A stretch of DNA of 64,000 bases, from assembly GCA_046351415.1 (NCBI GenBank), contig JAXLYO010000004.1, positions 372,001-436,000 of the forward strand. Reading direction: 5' to 3'. The notes beneath the pieces are model-generated. The model was given only the letters and a program-made list of their open reading frames with translations, was not told the DNA's origin and ran no database searches. Positions 53,060 through 62,321 of this stretch are shown here, in pieces (position 1 is the stretch's first letter; each line of letters starts with the position of its first letter). The translations under genes were made by a program, and so were the position numbers. The stretch comes from JABFRG01 sp046351415 (GTDB taxonomy: Bacteria; Myxococcota_A; Polyangia; Polyangiales; Polyangiaceae).

Positions 53060-55072
53060 CTAGCGTTCGTCGGGCTGCGGTTTCCACTCGAAGCGGTCGA
53101 TGAGCCTCGGCGGTGTGTCCGACAAAGCGTCGTCTTTGCCGATGGTAAAGGCCTCGACGCGACCGTCCGGGTGTACGCACAAGCGAACGAAGTGCCTGAA
53201 CCCCGGGTGGCCCAGGATGGTGAAAGCTTGTTCGTGCTCTAGCCCCGCGTACGAAGCGGCGAGGAGAAACGAGCCGTACGCCAGCGCCGTCAGGAGTGCG
53301 TAGATCACGACTGCGGCCGTGGGCCCGGCAATGCTCGGCAGGAGGCTCGGCAAGTACGATGCGAGCGGTGCCGGCAGGACACCGATGAGCGTTCCGAAGG
53401 GAATCGCGAGACTGAGCGTGCGTGCGCCCTTCTTGCCGCCGATAGAGTACAGAATCATGGTCACGACTACGGTGACGGCGACGACCGTCACGACGCGCGC
53501 GATCGTGCCGTGCGTCCAGGCTTCGAGTTCGAGCATGCCGAGGAGCGCCGCCGCGAGGTGGACGAGGTAGCCCGCGCGCCCCACCATCGACTTCCAGGGA
53601 ACGCTCCATGCGAGGACGCGACTCATGGCTTTCGTCGGGTATTCGGCATCGGGTTCGCCGTGGGGATGCTTGCCGAGGCGCGTTCCGTGCAGAAACGCGC
53701 CGCCTCCCCCGGCAATGACGTGCGTAGAACGACCCAAATTGCGTCGCTCGTAGTGGTGGAAGTCTCCCGTCAAATACAGGATGGAGTCCTCTCGAAAGGA
53801 CAGGCGGCAGGCGACGAGTGAATCTGCCCCCGCCGCATTGCGCTCGCCGAAGGCTGTCGCGGGATCGGATGCAATGTACATGATTCCGAGCCCCGGTCGC
53901 CGTATGCGTTCGGCGCGAAAGAAGTGCCGCTGACGAAAGTCCATGCGCCCGAGCTGGCGATCGACCCCCCAAAGGTCGAGGCCCGGTGCGAGCGGCATCG
54001 CGAAATAGCTAGCCTCTTGAACGGGGGTATATCCGAACAGCTGGAGACGCCGCCTGCGCTTCTTTCCACCGCCTGCCAGGAATGCACCCGCGGACCGACC
54101 CACACTGGCGAAGATCTTGAGGAAGCCCAGGGCTTCGTCGACGTGCAGCTGGCGAAGGGCGAGACCCACGCTTCTGTTTTCCGTGGCCTTCTTGATGAGC
54201 GGCGTGCCGATCTTCGCGATGCCTGCAAGGAGCGCGTTCTTCTTGCTCGTTTCCTCTTCGCGCGTTGGAACGTCGACCGAACGCCGGAACAGGCGACCGA
54301 ACCCGTCGAGACCGTCGTACCAGTCGTGATTTCCGGGGACGCCGATGAGCAACCGCTTCACCGTCGGGCCCCTGTGACGAACGGCCCTCAGCGCGATGTT
54401 CCAAGGCTCGATGAGGCGCTTGTAGATCTCGTCGGCGGTGGCCACGGGATAGGCGATATCACCGCCCATGAGCAAGATGTCGCCGCGCGGAAGGATGCGC
54501 GCTGCTTCGCCTTCGGCGCCAGGAAGTGTGTAGGTTGCAGCAATCATGCGACCTACGGCGAGGCTGACGTCTCGGTCGTCGCCCGTGTCGGCGACGAAGT
54601 CGATGAAGACGGTGCGGTCGACTCCTTCGACGAGAGAAGGGGCGTCCTCCCTGCCACCGAGCACACGCAGCGCATGTTTGAGCGTCGCCGCGGGCTCAGC
54701 TGCACGCATCCAGTCACGGGAGTCGACCGCTTCGGCGGCCACGGCACGTGCGATGAACTTTCGGAAGTGGCCGTAGAGTGAGGTGATGCCGTACCAACGG
54801 ACGCCGAACGGGGCGTGGGCTCCTTGCCGAAAGCGCCTCGGTGCAGGACCGGTACCCCGCGGGAGCAGCGGAATGGCCGCTACTTCCTGACTGTTCGGTC
54901 GTCCCGCTTCGACCGGTCCTTCATTGGTCGCGCTCTCGAATCGCTCGCGAACCTCCGGCGCCTTCGGCGCATTCTCGGCCGGAGCAGGCTCGTTCGATTC
55001 GGGCAAGCCGTCCTCCGCGGGCATTTGGCCGATGTTACCGGAACTTTCCGGCTTCGCGCGAAGTTCAGACAA
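53060..55072 (-). CDS. Calcineurin-like metallophosphatase with C-terminal membrane domain
   Basis: The 670-residue protein has a disordered N-terminus rich in Pro/Glu, then a metallophosphoesterase domain (about 150-460) with DTGDD, GGDIAYP, GVPGNHDWYDG and TGDFHHYER. These supply the Asp, Asn and His ligands of a two-metal site. The C-terminal part has about four predicted membrane helices and a short soluble tail. The active domain is probably cytoplasmic, as no signal peptide is seen. The start is uncertain: TTG at 55072 or ATG at 55024. It is divergent from the cupredoxin-like gene. Confidence 0.8.
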   Translation of the reverse strand: MSELRAKPESSGNIGQMPAEDGLPESNEPAPAENAPKAPEVRERFESATNEGPVEAGRPNSQEVAAIPLLPRGTGPAPRRFRQGAHAPFGVRWYGITSLYGHFRKFIARAVAAEAVDSRDWMRAAEPAATLKHALRVLGGREDAPSLVEGVDRTVFIDFVADTGDDRDVSLAVGRMIAATYTLPGAEGEAARILPRGDILLMGGDIAYPVATADEIYKRLIEPWNIALRAVRHRGPTVKRLLIGVPGNHDWYDGLDGFGRLFRRSVDVPTREEETSKKNALLAGIAKIGTPLIKKATENRSVGLALRQLHVDEALGFLKIFASVGRSAGAFLAGGGKKRRRRLQLFGYTPVQEASYFAMPLAPGLDLWGVDRQLGRMDFRQRHFFRAERIRRPGLGIMYIASDPATAFGERNAAGADSLVACRLSFREDSILYLTGDFHHYERRNLGRSTHVIAGGGGAFLHGTRLGKHPHGEPDAEYPTKAMSRVLAWSVPWKSMVGRAGYLVHLAAALLGMLELEAWTHGTIARVVTVVAVTVVVTMILYSIGGKKGARTLSLAIPFGTLIGVLPAPLASYLPSLLPSIAGPTAAVVIYALLTALAYGSFLLAASYAGLEHEQAFTILGHPGFRHFVRLCVHPDGRVEAFTIGKDDALSDTPPRLIDRFEWKPQPDER

Positions 55073-55200
55073 TCACTCGCAAGTCAATTTACACAGGTGA
55101 ACTCCACAAGATAGCCTAAGCGCGGCACATTCCCATGCAATCATTCCTCCCTAGAGCCGGAAGCGGCACAGACGAAGCTCGCGGATTCGAGCCTCGTCGC

Positions 55201-55917
55201 ATGCTTCACGGATTCGTCCTCGTTCTCGCCTCCTCCCTTTGTGCGTTCGCGTTCGTCCCGAGCAGCGTGGCCGCGGGGCCGAACGTCCGAGGCAAAGTGA
55301 CAGCGCTCGACAAACTCGTGCCCGATGTCTACGCCGAGGCTGCCAAGCCTGACTCGAAGCGTTGGTCCTGGCGCGAACCGTCCCCCGCGGTCTCGCCGGC
55401 CCATCGCCACCTCAGCCCAAATGCTTCGCGCGACATCGTCGTGGCGGCGACGAACAACGGACAAAACCCGGCACTTTCGCAGCCCTTGCTCGTGCGCGTC
55501 ACCGGTGGCCGAACCATTCCCGCGACGCTCGTCATTCCGCCTGGAACGCAACTCCAGTTCCGCAACGATGACCCGTTTCCGCACAAGCTGAAGGCAGAAG
55601 GCCAAGACGGCTGGAATGGCGCCATGGACACGCGCGGCACGATTCGCGAGTGGAAGGCGCCCTCGGGCGAGCAGCTCGTCGTCATTCGCGACGACCTCGC
55701 GCCCAGCGTTCGCACGTACATCAAGGTCCTTCCAGGTGTCGTCCAAACGACCTACCCGGGGCGTGACATGACTTTTGGCATGACGCTCCCCCCTGGAGAC
55801 TACGTCCTCAAGGCATTCTTCGGCGGGAAGAAGGTCGGCAAAGACGTTGGCATCACAGCGAAGGAAAAGGGAACTTTGGAGATCAAAGAACCCATCAACT
55901 TGGGGGAGGGAGGGTAA
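55201..55917 (+). CDS. Secreted cupredoxin-like protein
   Basis: The 238-residue product has a signal peptide (MLHGFVLVLASSLCAF, cleavage near SVAAG). The mature part contains a plastocyanin/cupredoxin-like beta domain with LVIPPGTQLQFRNDDPFPHK. A single His is visible, but the Cys and second His of a type-1 copper site are not, so copper binding is doubtful. A second beta-sandwich part is at the C-terminus (LPPGDYVLKAFFGGKKVG). It begins a four-gene operon with 5-base or overlapping gaps, all encoding envelope proteins. An ATG at 55135 would add 22 residues. Confidence 0.65.
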   Translation: MLHGFVLVLASSLCAFAFVPSSVAAGPNVRGKVTALDKLVPDVYAEAAKPDSKRWSWREPSPAVSPAHRHLSPNASRDIVVAATNNGQNPALSQPLLVRVTGGRTIPATLVIPPGTQLQFRNDDPFPHKLKAEGQDGWNGAMDTRGTIREWKAPSGEQLVVIRDDLAPSVRTYIKVLPGVVQTTYPGRDMTFGMTLPPGDYVLKAFFGGKKVGKDVGITAKEKGTLEIKEPINLGEGG

Positions 55918-55922
55918 CCGCC

Positions 55923-57698
55923 ATGATGATCCTCTCCCGAGTTTGGTATCTCGTACTCTCGATCGTTGCGGCGTTTTGCTTTTATCTCGCCTCGCTCGCG
56001 GTTGGCCAATTCAACCGCAACCTGAACAATGCAGCTGCGGATCAGCTGAAGAGCGACACACAGGTCGTCAGCTGGGCGCTGCAAATCGACGCTCGTAGGC
56101 GTATCGACAGCTTGCTCATCGGAAGCGTCGACGAAGGCGTCCGCAAAGCTCTTCGCGGTTCGAGCGGCAAAGACGCCGTTCCGCAAGCGTCGCGCGATGA
56201 CGGTCGTCGAGCTCTCACGACGATCGCCGGCAATTTGCCTGCAGATTACAAGTTCTCGGCCATGTTCCTCGTCGATCGAGACGGCCGCGTCGTCGCTCAA
56301 AATGGCTATGAAAAGGCGAGCGGCGCGCCGGAGATGGAGCTCGGTGGCTACCCCGCCGTGTTCGACGCACTCCACGGATTCTCTCGCGACGACGCCTGGG
56401 TGTGGGGCGGCACCGTCTACCGCGTCGCCACGCGTCCAGTCGAAGACGAAGTTGGACAGCCTCCGGTCGGCGCCATCGTCGGCCTCACTGCGATGGACAC
56501 CGACTTCGCGAAGGAACTCGCGAAGCGCAGTGGCGCGAACTTGATGTTCTTCCTGGGCGACCAACGCCTCGCCGTCGCCGGTACCGACGAAACGATGGAC
56601 ACCGCGACCCTCGAGACCGTCGCGAGCGACCTCAAAGGGCTCACGGAGGACAAAGGCTACAAGGAGAAGGGGCGCAGCGACCTTCGTCCGGTCACGAGCG
56701 GTCAAACGTCCCTGCTCGCGATGTACGCACGACTCGTCGGAGAGGCTGGCGAGGCCGGGGCGGGCGTGGCCGTCGTTCGACCGAAGACGGCGCTCAATTC
56801 CGTGACCGGCTTCCTCTCTCACGCAGACGACAAGGACAAGAAGAACGTCAGCTACGCGACCTTGGTCGTGGTCCTTCTCCTCGGCACGATTCTCGGTTGG
56901 CTCTTCTCGTTCTTCGAGCACACGCGCCCGCTCAGCGAGTTTGCGGCCCAAAGCAAGCGCCTGAAGAAGGGTGAAATCGACGCTCTGCAGCTCGCGCGTC
57001 TCGGCGGCGGGTATCGCGCGATCGCGCAAGAGTTGAACGGTGGCATCGAGCGCGTTGCCGAAAAGGGCGGGGCCGCCATCCGCAAGCCGGCCGACCTCGA
57101 GCAAATCTTGGGTCCCGTTCCGGCGCAGCCGCAGATGAGCGCCTTCTCGTTCCCACTTCCGGAAGGCTCGGGCGTGCTGCCCGCACATCCTTCGGCACCG
57201 GGGTCTGCGCCTGGGGCGCCGCCCGTAAAGGCTCCGCCCCCGAAGCCGGCCACATCTGGTCCTGCGCTTCCGGGCGCGGGTGGTGCGCCAAAGCCTCCGC
57301 CGCCGAAGGCTCCCCCGCCGATGGCGAAGATGGAGCCAGCGTCGGGGCCGAACGACGCATCGACGCGGCGCAACGTGCCGAGTCTCGCCGAGCCCCAGAC
57401 CGAGGAAGAGGCGGAGGAGTCGACCCGCGTCGGTGACGTTCCGCAGCAGCTTCGTGATCAGGCGAGCGGCAGTCTCCCGCCGGGCGACCCGGAATGGACG
57501 AAGGTGTACGACGAGTTCGTACGCGTGAAGAAGCAGTGTGGCGAGCCGACGGAAGGCCTCACCTACGAGAAGTTCCAAGTCACGCTCGTCAAGAATCGCG
57601 ACGCCCTCATTGCTCGTCACAACTGCAAGAAGGTGAAGTTCACGGTCTACGTGAAAGAGGGGCGCGCGTCTCTGAAAGCGACGCCGATCAAAGAGTGA
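55923..57698 (+). CDS. Double-membrane-spanning sensor protein with MXAN_5187-like C-terminus
   Basis: The 591-residue protein has one transmembrane helix at 7-27, a periplasmic domain of about 280 residues resembling dCache-type sensors (AMFLVDRDGRVVAQNGYEKA), a second transmembrane helix at about 312-332, a HAMP-like region, a Pro/Ala-rich linker (about 400-470), and a C-terminal domain of about 80 residues (EWTKVYDEFVRVKKQCGEPT, TLVKNRDALIARHNCKK). This last resembles the MXAN_5187 C-terminal domain seen in myxobacteria. No kinase or methyl-accepting domain is present, so the output is unknown. It starts 5 bases after the cupredoxin-like gene. Confidence 0.75.
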   Translation: MMILSRVWYLVLSIVAAFCFYLASLAVGQFNRNLNNAAADQLKSDTQVVSWALQIDARRRIDSLLIGSVDEGVRKALRGSSGKDAVPQASRDDGRRALTTIAGNLPADYKFSAMFLVDRDGRVVAQNGYEKASGAPEMELGGYPAVFDALHGFSRDDAWVWGGTVYRVATRPVEDEVGQPPVGAIVGLTAMDTDFAKELAKRSGANLMFFLGDQRLAVAGTDETMDTATLETVASDLKGLTEDKGYKEKGRSDLRPVTSGQTSLLAMYARLVGEAGEAGAGVAVVRPKTALNSVTGFLSHADDKDKKNVSYATLVVVLLLGTILGWLFSFFEHTRPLSEFAAQSKRLKKGEIDALQLARLGGGYRAIAQELNGGIERVAEKGGAAIRKPADLEQILGPVPAQPQMSAFSFPLPEGSGVLPAHPSAPGSAPGAPPVKAPPPKPATSGPALPGAGGAPKPPPPKAPPPMAKMEPASGPNDASTRRNVPSLAEPQTEEEAEESTRVGDVPQQLRDQASGSLPPGDPEWTKVYDEFVRVKKQCGEPTEGLTYEKFQVTLVKNRDALIARHNCKKVKFTVYVKEGRASLKATPIKE

Positions 57699-58888
57699 AC
57701 GCACGCACTGCACTGCTCGGCGCAGTGCTGCCTGCTGCGCTACTCGCATCTTGCACGTCGTCGCCCCCGCGTTACCCCGCGTCCGAGGTCTCCGAGCTCG
57801 AACGATACGCGACCGACGACGCTGCAAGGCGCTCGTTTCTCGAAGCATCACTTCTCACCCGAGAAAACGGGTATGCGAAGCTTCGTCTCGATCGCTATCG
57901 CGATGGCGCCTGGTGGAGCCTCAAGGAGTGGAACCCACCGGCGCGCGAAGTGAGGGAGGAGGACCTCGGCTCGAAAACCGATCGCGGCGCGTACGCCGCC
58001 TTGCCCGACGCCGACGTGGCCTGGACGGAGAACTCCATGGCTGCCCTCGGCGAGCGCGCATTCTTCACCTATCCGCTCCAAATCGTGACGGGGTTTCAAG
58101 ATGTCCTTCGAGACGTCGCGAGCGCCAAACAAGCAGGGCTATGGATCGATCAAGGGCGCGTCGGAGGTCTCGTTTGGGTGCGCCTACCCGACGGAAGGCG
58201 CGACATTGCGATGACGTGTTCTACGTGCCACGCGTCGGTCGTGAATGGAAAGCTCGTGCCGGGACGCAACAACCCAGACATCGACTTCCGTGCCCTGTCG
58301 AACGAGGCACTCGTGTATCCCGGCACGGTCGACGTGACCGCCGACGATACCGACAACCCCGTGGCCATCACGGATCTGCGGCCCATTCGCTATCAGAAGT
58401 ACTTGCATCATACAGGTATGTTGCGAAACTCCCTTCCGGCGCTCGCGGTTCGAATCGAGACCCTTGCCATTACGAGTTCGGCTGAATCGGTGCGGCCTCC
58501 CCGGAAGCTCGCCGCGGCGATGGCCTACTATCTGTGGCGCCTGGCGCCCGCAACGCCGCCCGACCTTCCGAACACCCCCGGAGCCGCGCTCTTTCGACGC
58601 GAGTGCGGAGCTTGTCATGCGGGCCCTGAATTGCGGGGCGAATCGGTCTCGCTCTCGGCGGTCGGGACCGATCCAGCCGTCGGGAATGGGAGCGAGCGCC
58701 GAACCGGCAACTATCGCGTTCCTTCTCTGCGCTTCTTGTCCGACCGCAGCCGTCTCTTCGCGAGCGGCGCCGTTCCGAACGCCATCGAGCTCATGAACCC
58801 TTCGCGCACCGCGACGGGGCATCGATATGGTCTTGCACTCTCGGAGGAGGAGCGCGCACAGCTCGTCGCGTTCCTTTTGAAACTATGA
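57695..58888 (+). CDS. Di-haem c-type cytochrome lipoprotein
   Basis: The GTG at 57695 overlaps the previous stop (GTGA) and gives a signal peptide with lipobox LASC. The 397-residue protein has two CxxCH haem-binding motifs, CSTCH with Cys175 and CGACH with Cys304. A distal Met or His ligand is not clear from sequence alone. The layout resembles MauG/CCP-type or DUF-type di-haem cytochromes. It is probably an outer- or inner-membrane-anchored electron carrier facing the periplasm. Confidence 0.8.
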   Translation: MNARTALLGAVLPAALLASCTSSPPRYPASEVSELERYATDDAARRSFLEASLLTRENGYAKLRLDRYRDGAWWSLKEWNPPAREVREEDLGSKTDRGAYAALPDADVAWTENSMAALGERAFFTYPLQIVTGFQDVLRDVASAKQAGLWIDQGRVGGLVWVRLPDGRRDIAMTCSTCHASVVNGKLVPGRNNPDIDFRALSNEALVYPGTVDVTADDTDNPVAITDLRPIRYQKYLHHTGMLRNSLPALAVRIETLAITSSAESVRPPRKLAAAMAYYLWRLAPATPPDLPNTPGAALFRRECGACHAGPELRGESVSLSAVGTDPAVGNGSERRTGNYRVPSLRFLSDRSRLFASGAVPNAIELMNPSRTATGHRYGLALSEEERAQLVAFLLKL

Positions 58889-59655
58889 AGATGACTCCGT
58901 CGTACGTTCTCGCAAAGGTCGCACTCCTGCTCTCGCTCGGCCTCTTCGGATGTGCGCCCGCGGCTGCTCCGGCTGCTCCGGCGGCGCCTCCGCCGACTCC
59001 TCATGCAGTAGCGCCCGCTCCTTCATCATTGCCGGCAGCGAAACTGGCCGACCCTCCTCCGACCCAAGCGTCTGCGCATACACTGCCGTTCGAGCTCGAC
59101 GCGGACGGTCGGGCGAGCTTCGTGTTCATGGTGAACGGGGCCGGCGTTGCCGACGACCAAGCCCTCGAGTCAGGCACTATCGCTCTCGTGCGCTACGGTT
59201 CTTCCATGCGGGTCACGGGCAAGGGACTCGCGTTCGCATTCCGCATGCAGGTTCCCAATCCCGAGCAGGCCCTCTCCATCTACGACCTCCGGACCTATGT
59301 GACGCAGGCTGCGTCGGACACGCATCCGCGGTTTGCCTGGGCAAAGGGCAAAATGAGAGCAACCACGTACGTTGCCAATGCCTCCCTCTACGCCGGGCGT
59401 CTCGAAGGTTCGTTGCCCGTCGCCGAGCACCTCCACGAGTCTTCCTGGGAGCTCCTCTGCGCGGTGCGCGCCAAAGGGACATTCACGCTGGAAGGGGTCT
59501 CTCAGCGACTCGAGGACGGCGCATGCGTGAATGTACCCCCCGGGCACAAGCATGCGTGGCAGCCTGATGCAGGGTCCGAGCTCGACGCCATCCAAGTCTA
59601 CACGCCACCCGGGCCGGAAGCGCGTTTCCGCAAGCTCGCAGAAACCGCCCCCTGA
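58885..59655 (+). CDS. Cupin-domain lipoprotein
   Basis: The 256-residue product begins with a lipoprotein signal peptide (lipobox FGC after SLGL), a Pro/Ala linker, and two beta domains. The second is a cupin: PVAEHLHESSWELLCAV and then GACVNVPPGHKHAWQPDAGS. Its His and Glu (HLHESSWE) and second His (GHKHAW) are the pattern of a metal-binding cupin. The ATG overlaps the cytochrome stop (ATGA). It is the last gene of the operon. Confidence 0.8.
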   Translation: MKMTPSYVLAKVALLLSLGLFGCAPAAAPAAPAAPPPTPHAVAPAPSSLPAAKLADPPPTQASAHTLPFELDADGRASFVFMVNGAGVADDQALESGTIALVRYGSSMRVTGKGLAFAFRMQVPNPEQALSIYDLRTYVTQAASDTHPRFAWAKGKMRATTYVANASLYAGRLEGSLPVAEHLHESSWELLCAVRAKGTFTLEGVSQRLEDGACVNVPPGHKHAWQPDAGSELDAIQVYTPPGPEARFRKLAETAP

Positions 59656-59736
59656 GGGCCGCAAAGCTCTCGAAGCGGCGCCAAGGCAGTGTTACCGTTC
59701 GCGTTGCCATCGTATTTTTAGGAGTGAAAAGGTTCC

Positions 59737-60693
59737 ATGGGCGAAGTGCGTAAAGTGATCATCATCGGTTCGGGCCCTGCGGGGCATACTGCGGGCATCT
59801 ATGCGGCCCGCGCGAACCTGAAGCCCCTCATGTTCGAAGGTCTCACCCGTGGTGGTGTGCCCGGTGGTCAGCTCATGATCACGAACGACGTCGAGAACTA
59901 CCCTGGCTTCCCCGACAAGATCGAGGGACCCAAGCTCATGTCGTACTTCCGTCAGCAGGGCATCAATCAAGGCGTCGAAGTGCGTACCGAAGACGTGAAC
60001 AAGGTCGACCTTTCGCAGCGACCGTTCAAGGTATGGGCTGGCGACGACAACGTCCTCTACGAGGCCGAGACGGTCATCATCGCCACTGGCGCGCAAGCGA
60101 AGTGGCTCGGCATCGACAGTGAGCACGCGCTCAAAGGGCGCGGCGTTTCGGCGTGCGCGGTGTGCGACGGCGCGTTCTTCCGCAAGCAAGACGTCATCGT
60201 GATCGGCGGGGGCGACACGGCGATGGAAGAGTCGATGTATCTTTCCGGCATCTGCAACAGCGTGACGCTCATCCACCGCCGCAAGGAGTTCCGCGCGAGC
60301 AAGGCGATGCAAGACCGCGTCTTCAAGAACCCGAAGATCAAGATCCTCTACGACACCGTCATCGAAGAAGTCCTCGACGTGTCGAAGGGCGAGGTCACAG
60401 GCGCCCGCGTACGCAACATCGAGACGAACGAAGTGTCCGTCGTGAATGCGACGGGCTTCTTCGTCGCCATCGGCCACACGCCGAACACGGACCTCTTCAC
60501 GGGCGTCCTCGACATGCACGACAATGGCTATCTCAAGACGAAGCCGGGGACGGCCCAGACGAACATTCCGGGAGTCTTCGCCGCTGGCGATGTCCAGGAC
60601 TTCGTGTATCGCCAGGCCGTCACGGCGGCGGGCTCGGGTTGCATGGCTGCCCTCGAGGCCGAGCGCTTCATCGCGGCGAATGGCTCTCACTAA
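59737..60693 (+). CDS. trxB: Thioredoxin reductase
   Basis: The 318-residue flavoprotein has the FAD motif GSGPAGHTAG, the redox pair Cys140-Ala-Val-Cys143 (ACAVCDGAF), and the NADPH motif GGGDTAMEES. It reduces thioredoxin with NADPH. An AGGAG precedes its ATG. It lies 9 bases before the cNMP-binding gene, so the two are probably co-transcribed. Confidence 0.94.
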   Translation: MGEVRKVIIIGSGPAGHTAGIYAARANLKPLMFEGLTRGGVPGGQLMITNDVENYPGFPDKIEGPKLMSYFRQQGINQGVEVRTEDVNKVDLSQRPFKVWAGDDNVLYEAETVIIATGAQAKWLGIDSEHALKGRGVSACAVCDGAFFRKQDVIVIGGGDTAMEESMYLSGICNSVTLIHRRKEFRASKAMQDRVFKNPKIKILYDTVIEEVLDVSKGEVTGARVRNIETNEVSVVNATGFFVAIGHTPNTDLFTGVLDMHDNGYLKTKPGTAQTNIPGVFAAGDVQDFVYRQAVTAAGSGCMAALEAERFIAANGSH

Positions 60694-60702
60694 GAAGTCG
60701 CA

Positions 60703-61197
60703 GTGACCACCGATCGTCCGCAAGCGAGCGCCATGACGGAACGCGAGGAACAACTCGCGCGGGTTCCGTTTTTCGAGGGCCTCACGAGTGAGGCTCTCAC
60801 GCTCATTGCAAGCGTGACGACGGAAGAGAGTCACTCGATGGGCACGCGGATCTTTCAGTACGGCGATCCCGGGGACAAGCTGTTCATCATCCTCGAAGGA
60901 AAGGTTCGCATTTCGCGCGAAATTTCAGGAATGGGTGAAGAAGCCCTCGCGGTTCTCGGGCCAGGTGAGCTCTTCGGGGAGATGGCGCTGCTCGACGAAG
61001 CGCCGCGCTCGGCCGACGCACGTGCGCACGAGAAGTGCCGTCTGCTCGTGATCAAGAAAGACGACTTCGACGACCTTTTGTTCTTCCACAAAGATCTGGC
61101 GTACGAGGTGCTCTGGGCGTCGATTCGAATCCTGACCGCCCGCCTCCGCGAGACGAACGACAAGCTCGCGTTCCTCTCGAGCTCGCAGCGATTCTAG
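60703..61197 (+). CDS. Cyclic-nucleotide-binding domain protein
   Basis: The 164-residue protein is a single CRP-type cNMP-binding domain: FFEGLTSEALTLIA, GDPGDKLFIILEGKVRISRE, GPGELFGEMALLDEAPRSA and a closing helix. There is no DNA-binding helix-turn-helix, so it is not a CRP-like transcription factor. It may bind another protein on cNMP or lipid binding. GTG start at 60703; ATG at 60733 is the alternative. A deleted second copy lies at 63480-63745. Confidence 0.85.
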   Translation: MTTDRPQASAMTEREEQLARVPFFEGLTSEALTLIASVTTEESHSMGTRIFQYGDPGDKLFIILEGKVRISREISGMGEEALAVLGPGELFGEMALLDEAPRSADARAHEKCRLLVIKKDDFDDLLFFHKDLAYEVLWASIRILTARLRETNDKLAFLSSSQRF

Positions 61198-61228
61198 GGG
61201 TTCGCGCCGACTTCCGACCATCGATGTA

Positions 61229-61252
61229 GCACCGTGTCCCGCGACCCGGTGC
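61229..61252. terminator. Hairpin between convergent genes
   Basis: GCACCG (61229-61234) pairs with CGGTGC (61247-61252) over a 12-base loop, in the 86-base gap between the cNMP-binding gene (plus) and the lipoprotein gene (minus). It is placed to act on both. There is no T-run, and a short GC-rich stem with a long loop is only moderately stable. Confidence 0.35.
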
Positions 61253-61283
61253 CACACGATCGTACGCTCTGACTCAGTTGTGG

Positions 61284-62060
61284 TCAGCGTGGAGCAAGCG
61301 GATCGGACGCCGGAGGGGGCGCTGCGTCGGCGCCGGTGGGGGCGCCGCCGTCGCTGCCCGATGCCGGTGGGCCGCAGGGCTTGATGTCGTCTTGATCGTC
61401 ATCGTCTGCATCCACTTTGCCGTCGTGGTCCGTGTCGTCGTCTTCGTGGCCCGCTTTGGCGCACTTGTCGCCTGGGTCGTTCTCGGCCTCGAGTTCTTCG
61501 TCGTGCTCCCCGCCGGAACTGCCCTTGCAAAGCGATCCTTCCTTCTCCTCTTCCTCGTGGCAGCTTCCGTCTTCATGCTCGCCCGACGATTCGCTGGCGC
61601 CGGACTTGCCGCCCCTACCGTCTCCCTTGCTCTCGCCTTCCTCACTGTCCGTTGACTTGACGGTGATCGTGCCGCCGACCTGTCCTGCTCGCCCGACACG
61701 ACCGAGTGCGAGCGAATCGGTCGGGACGACCCACAGGCTCTTGCCTTGCGACGTCTTCAGAACGAGGTGACCGATCACCCGGCTGCTGCCGTTGGCTGCA
61801 ACACGTGCAAGCAAGATGCGGTACGCCTGTCCCTTCGGGAGCTGCAATGCGAAGTGTCCTCGAGCATCGACGTTCGTCCAAATGAGGCGACCCGAATCCG
61901 TTTTCGCGATCGCACGAAGACCGTTCAAATTGGACGTGCCTACGAGGGAGCCCTGCACGATGGCGGTCGTATCCGCGGAACCCGCTGGGACATCGGCTGA
62001 ACCACACGCGACGGAGAGAGACATCAACGAAAGTCCGAGAAACCCGATGAGTCGATTCAT
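61284..62060 (-). CDS. Acidic, Ca2+-binding-like lipoprotein
   Basis: The 258-residue product has a signal peptide with lipobox SVAC (SLSVACGS) and an AGGAGG ribosome-binding site ahead of its ATG. The first half is a beta-rich domain resembling carboxypeptidase-regulatory or fimbrial-type folds (GLRAIAKTDSGRLIWTNVDA). The second half is an acidic Glu/Asp/Ser/Gly region with few Cys, including DTDHDGKVDADDDD, which resembles the calcium-binding repeats of thrombospondin-type or dockerin proteins. A surface role is likely. Confidence 0.65.
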   Translation of the reverse strand: MNRLIGFLGLSLMSLSVACGSADVPAGSADTTAIVQGSLVGTSNLNGLRAIAKTDSGRLIWTNVDARGHFALQLPKGQAYRILLARVAANGSSRVIGHLVLKTSQGKSLWVVPTDSLALGRVGRAGQVGGTITVKSTDSEEGESKGDGRGGKSGASESSGEHEDGSCHEEEEKEGSLCKGSSGGEHDEELEAENDPGDKCAKAGHEDDDTDHDGKVDADDDDQDDIKPCGPPASGSDGGAPTGADAAPPPASDPLAPR

Positions 62061-62321
62061 TCAGCATCCTCCTAGCAACACGCCTCTTGGAACAACGAGC
62101 AACAGCTCACCGTTCGCTCTACGTACTCAATGGATGTGTCGCGAGGCAGCTGGTACCAGGCAACGAAGTGAAAACTATGTGCTGAATGCACTCAATGACA
62201 CGCGATGCTGCAGGGTGGCGCCCTCGACTGTCTCCTAGCGCTCATCACCCATTGAGGGCGGCCAGCCGCAGATCGATGGGAATGGAGGACCTCCGCCGCG
62301 TCCTCCAGTAGGCTGCCCCTC
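62061..62321. other. Divergent intergenic region with a hairpin
   Basis: This 261-base gap between divergent genes contains a perfect stem-loop, GGAGGAC (62284-62290), nine-base loop, GTCCTCC (62300-62306), just upstream of the start of the epimerase-like frame at 62322. It would overlap the leader of that gene. The region otherwise shows no gene. Confidence 0.4.
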
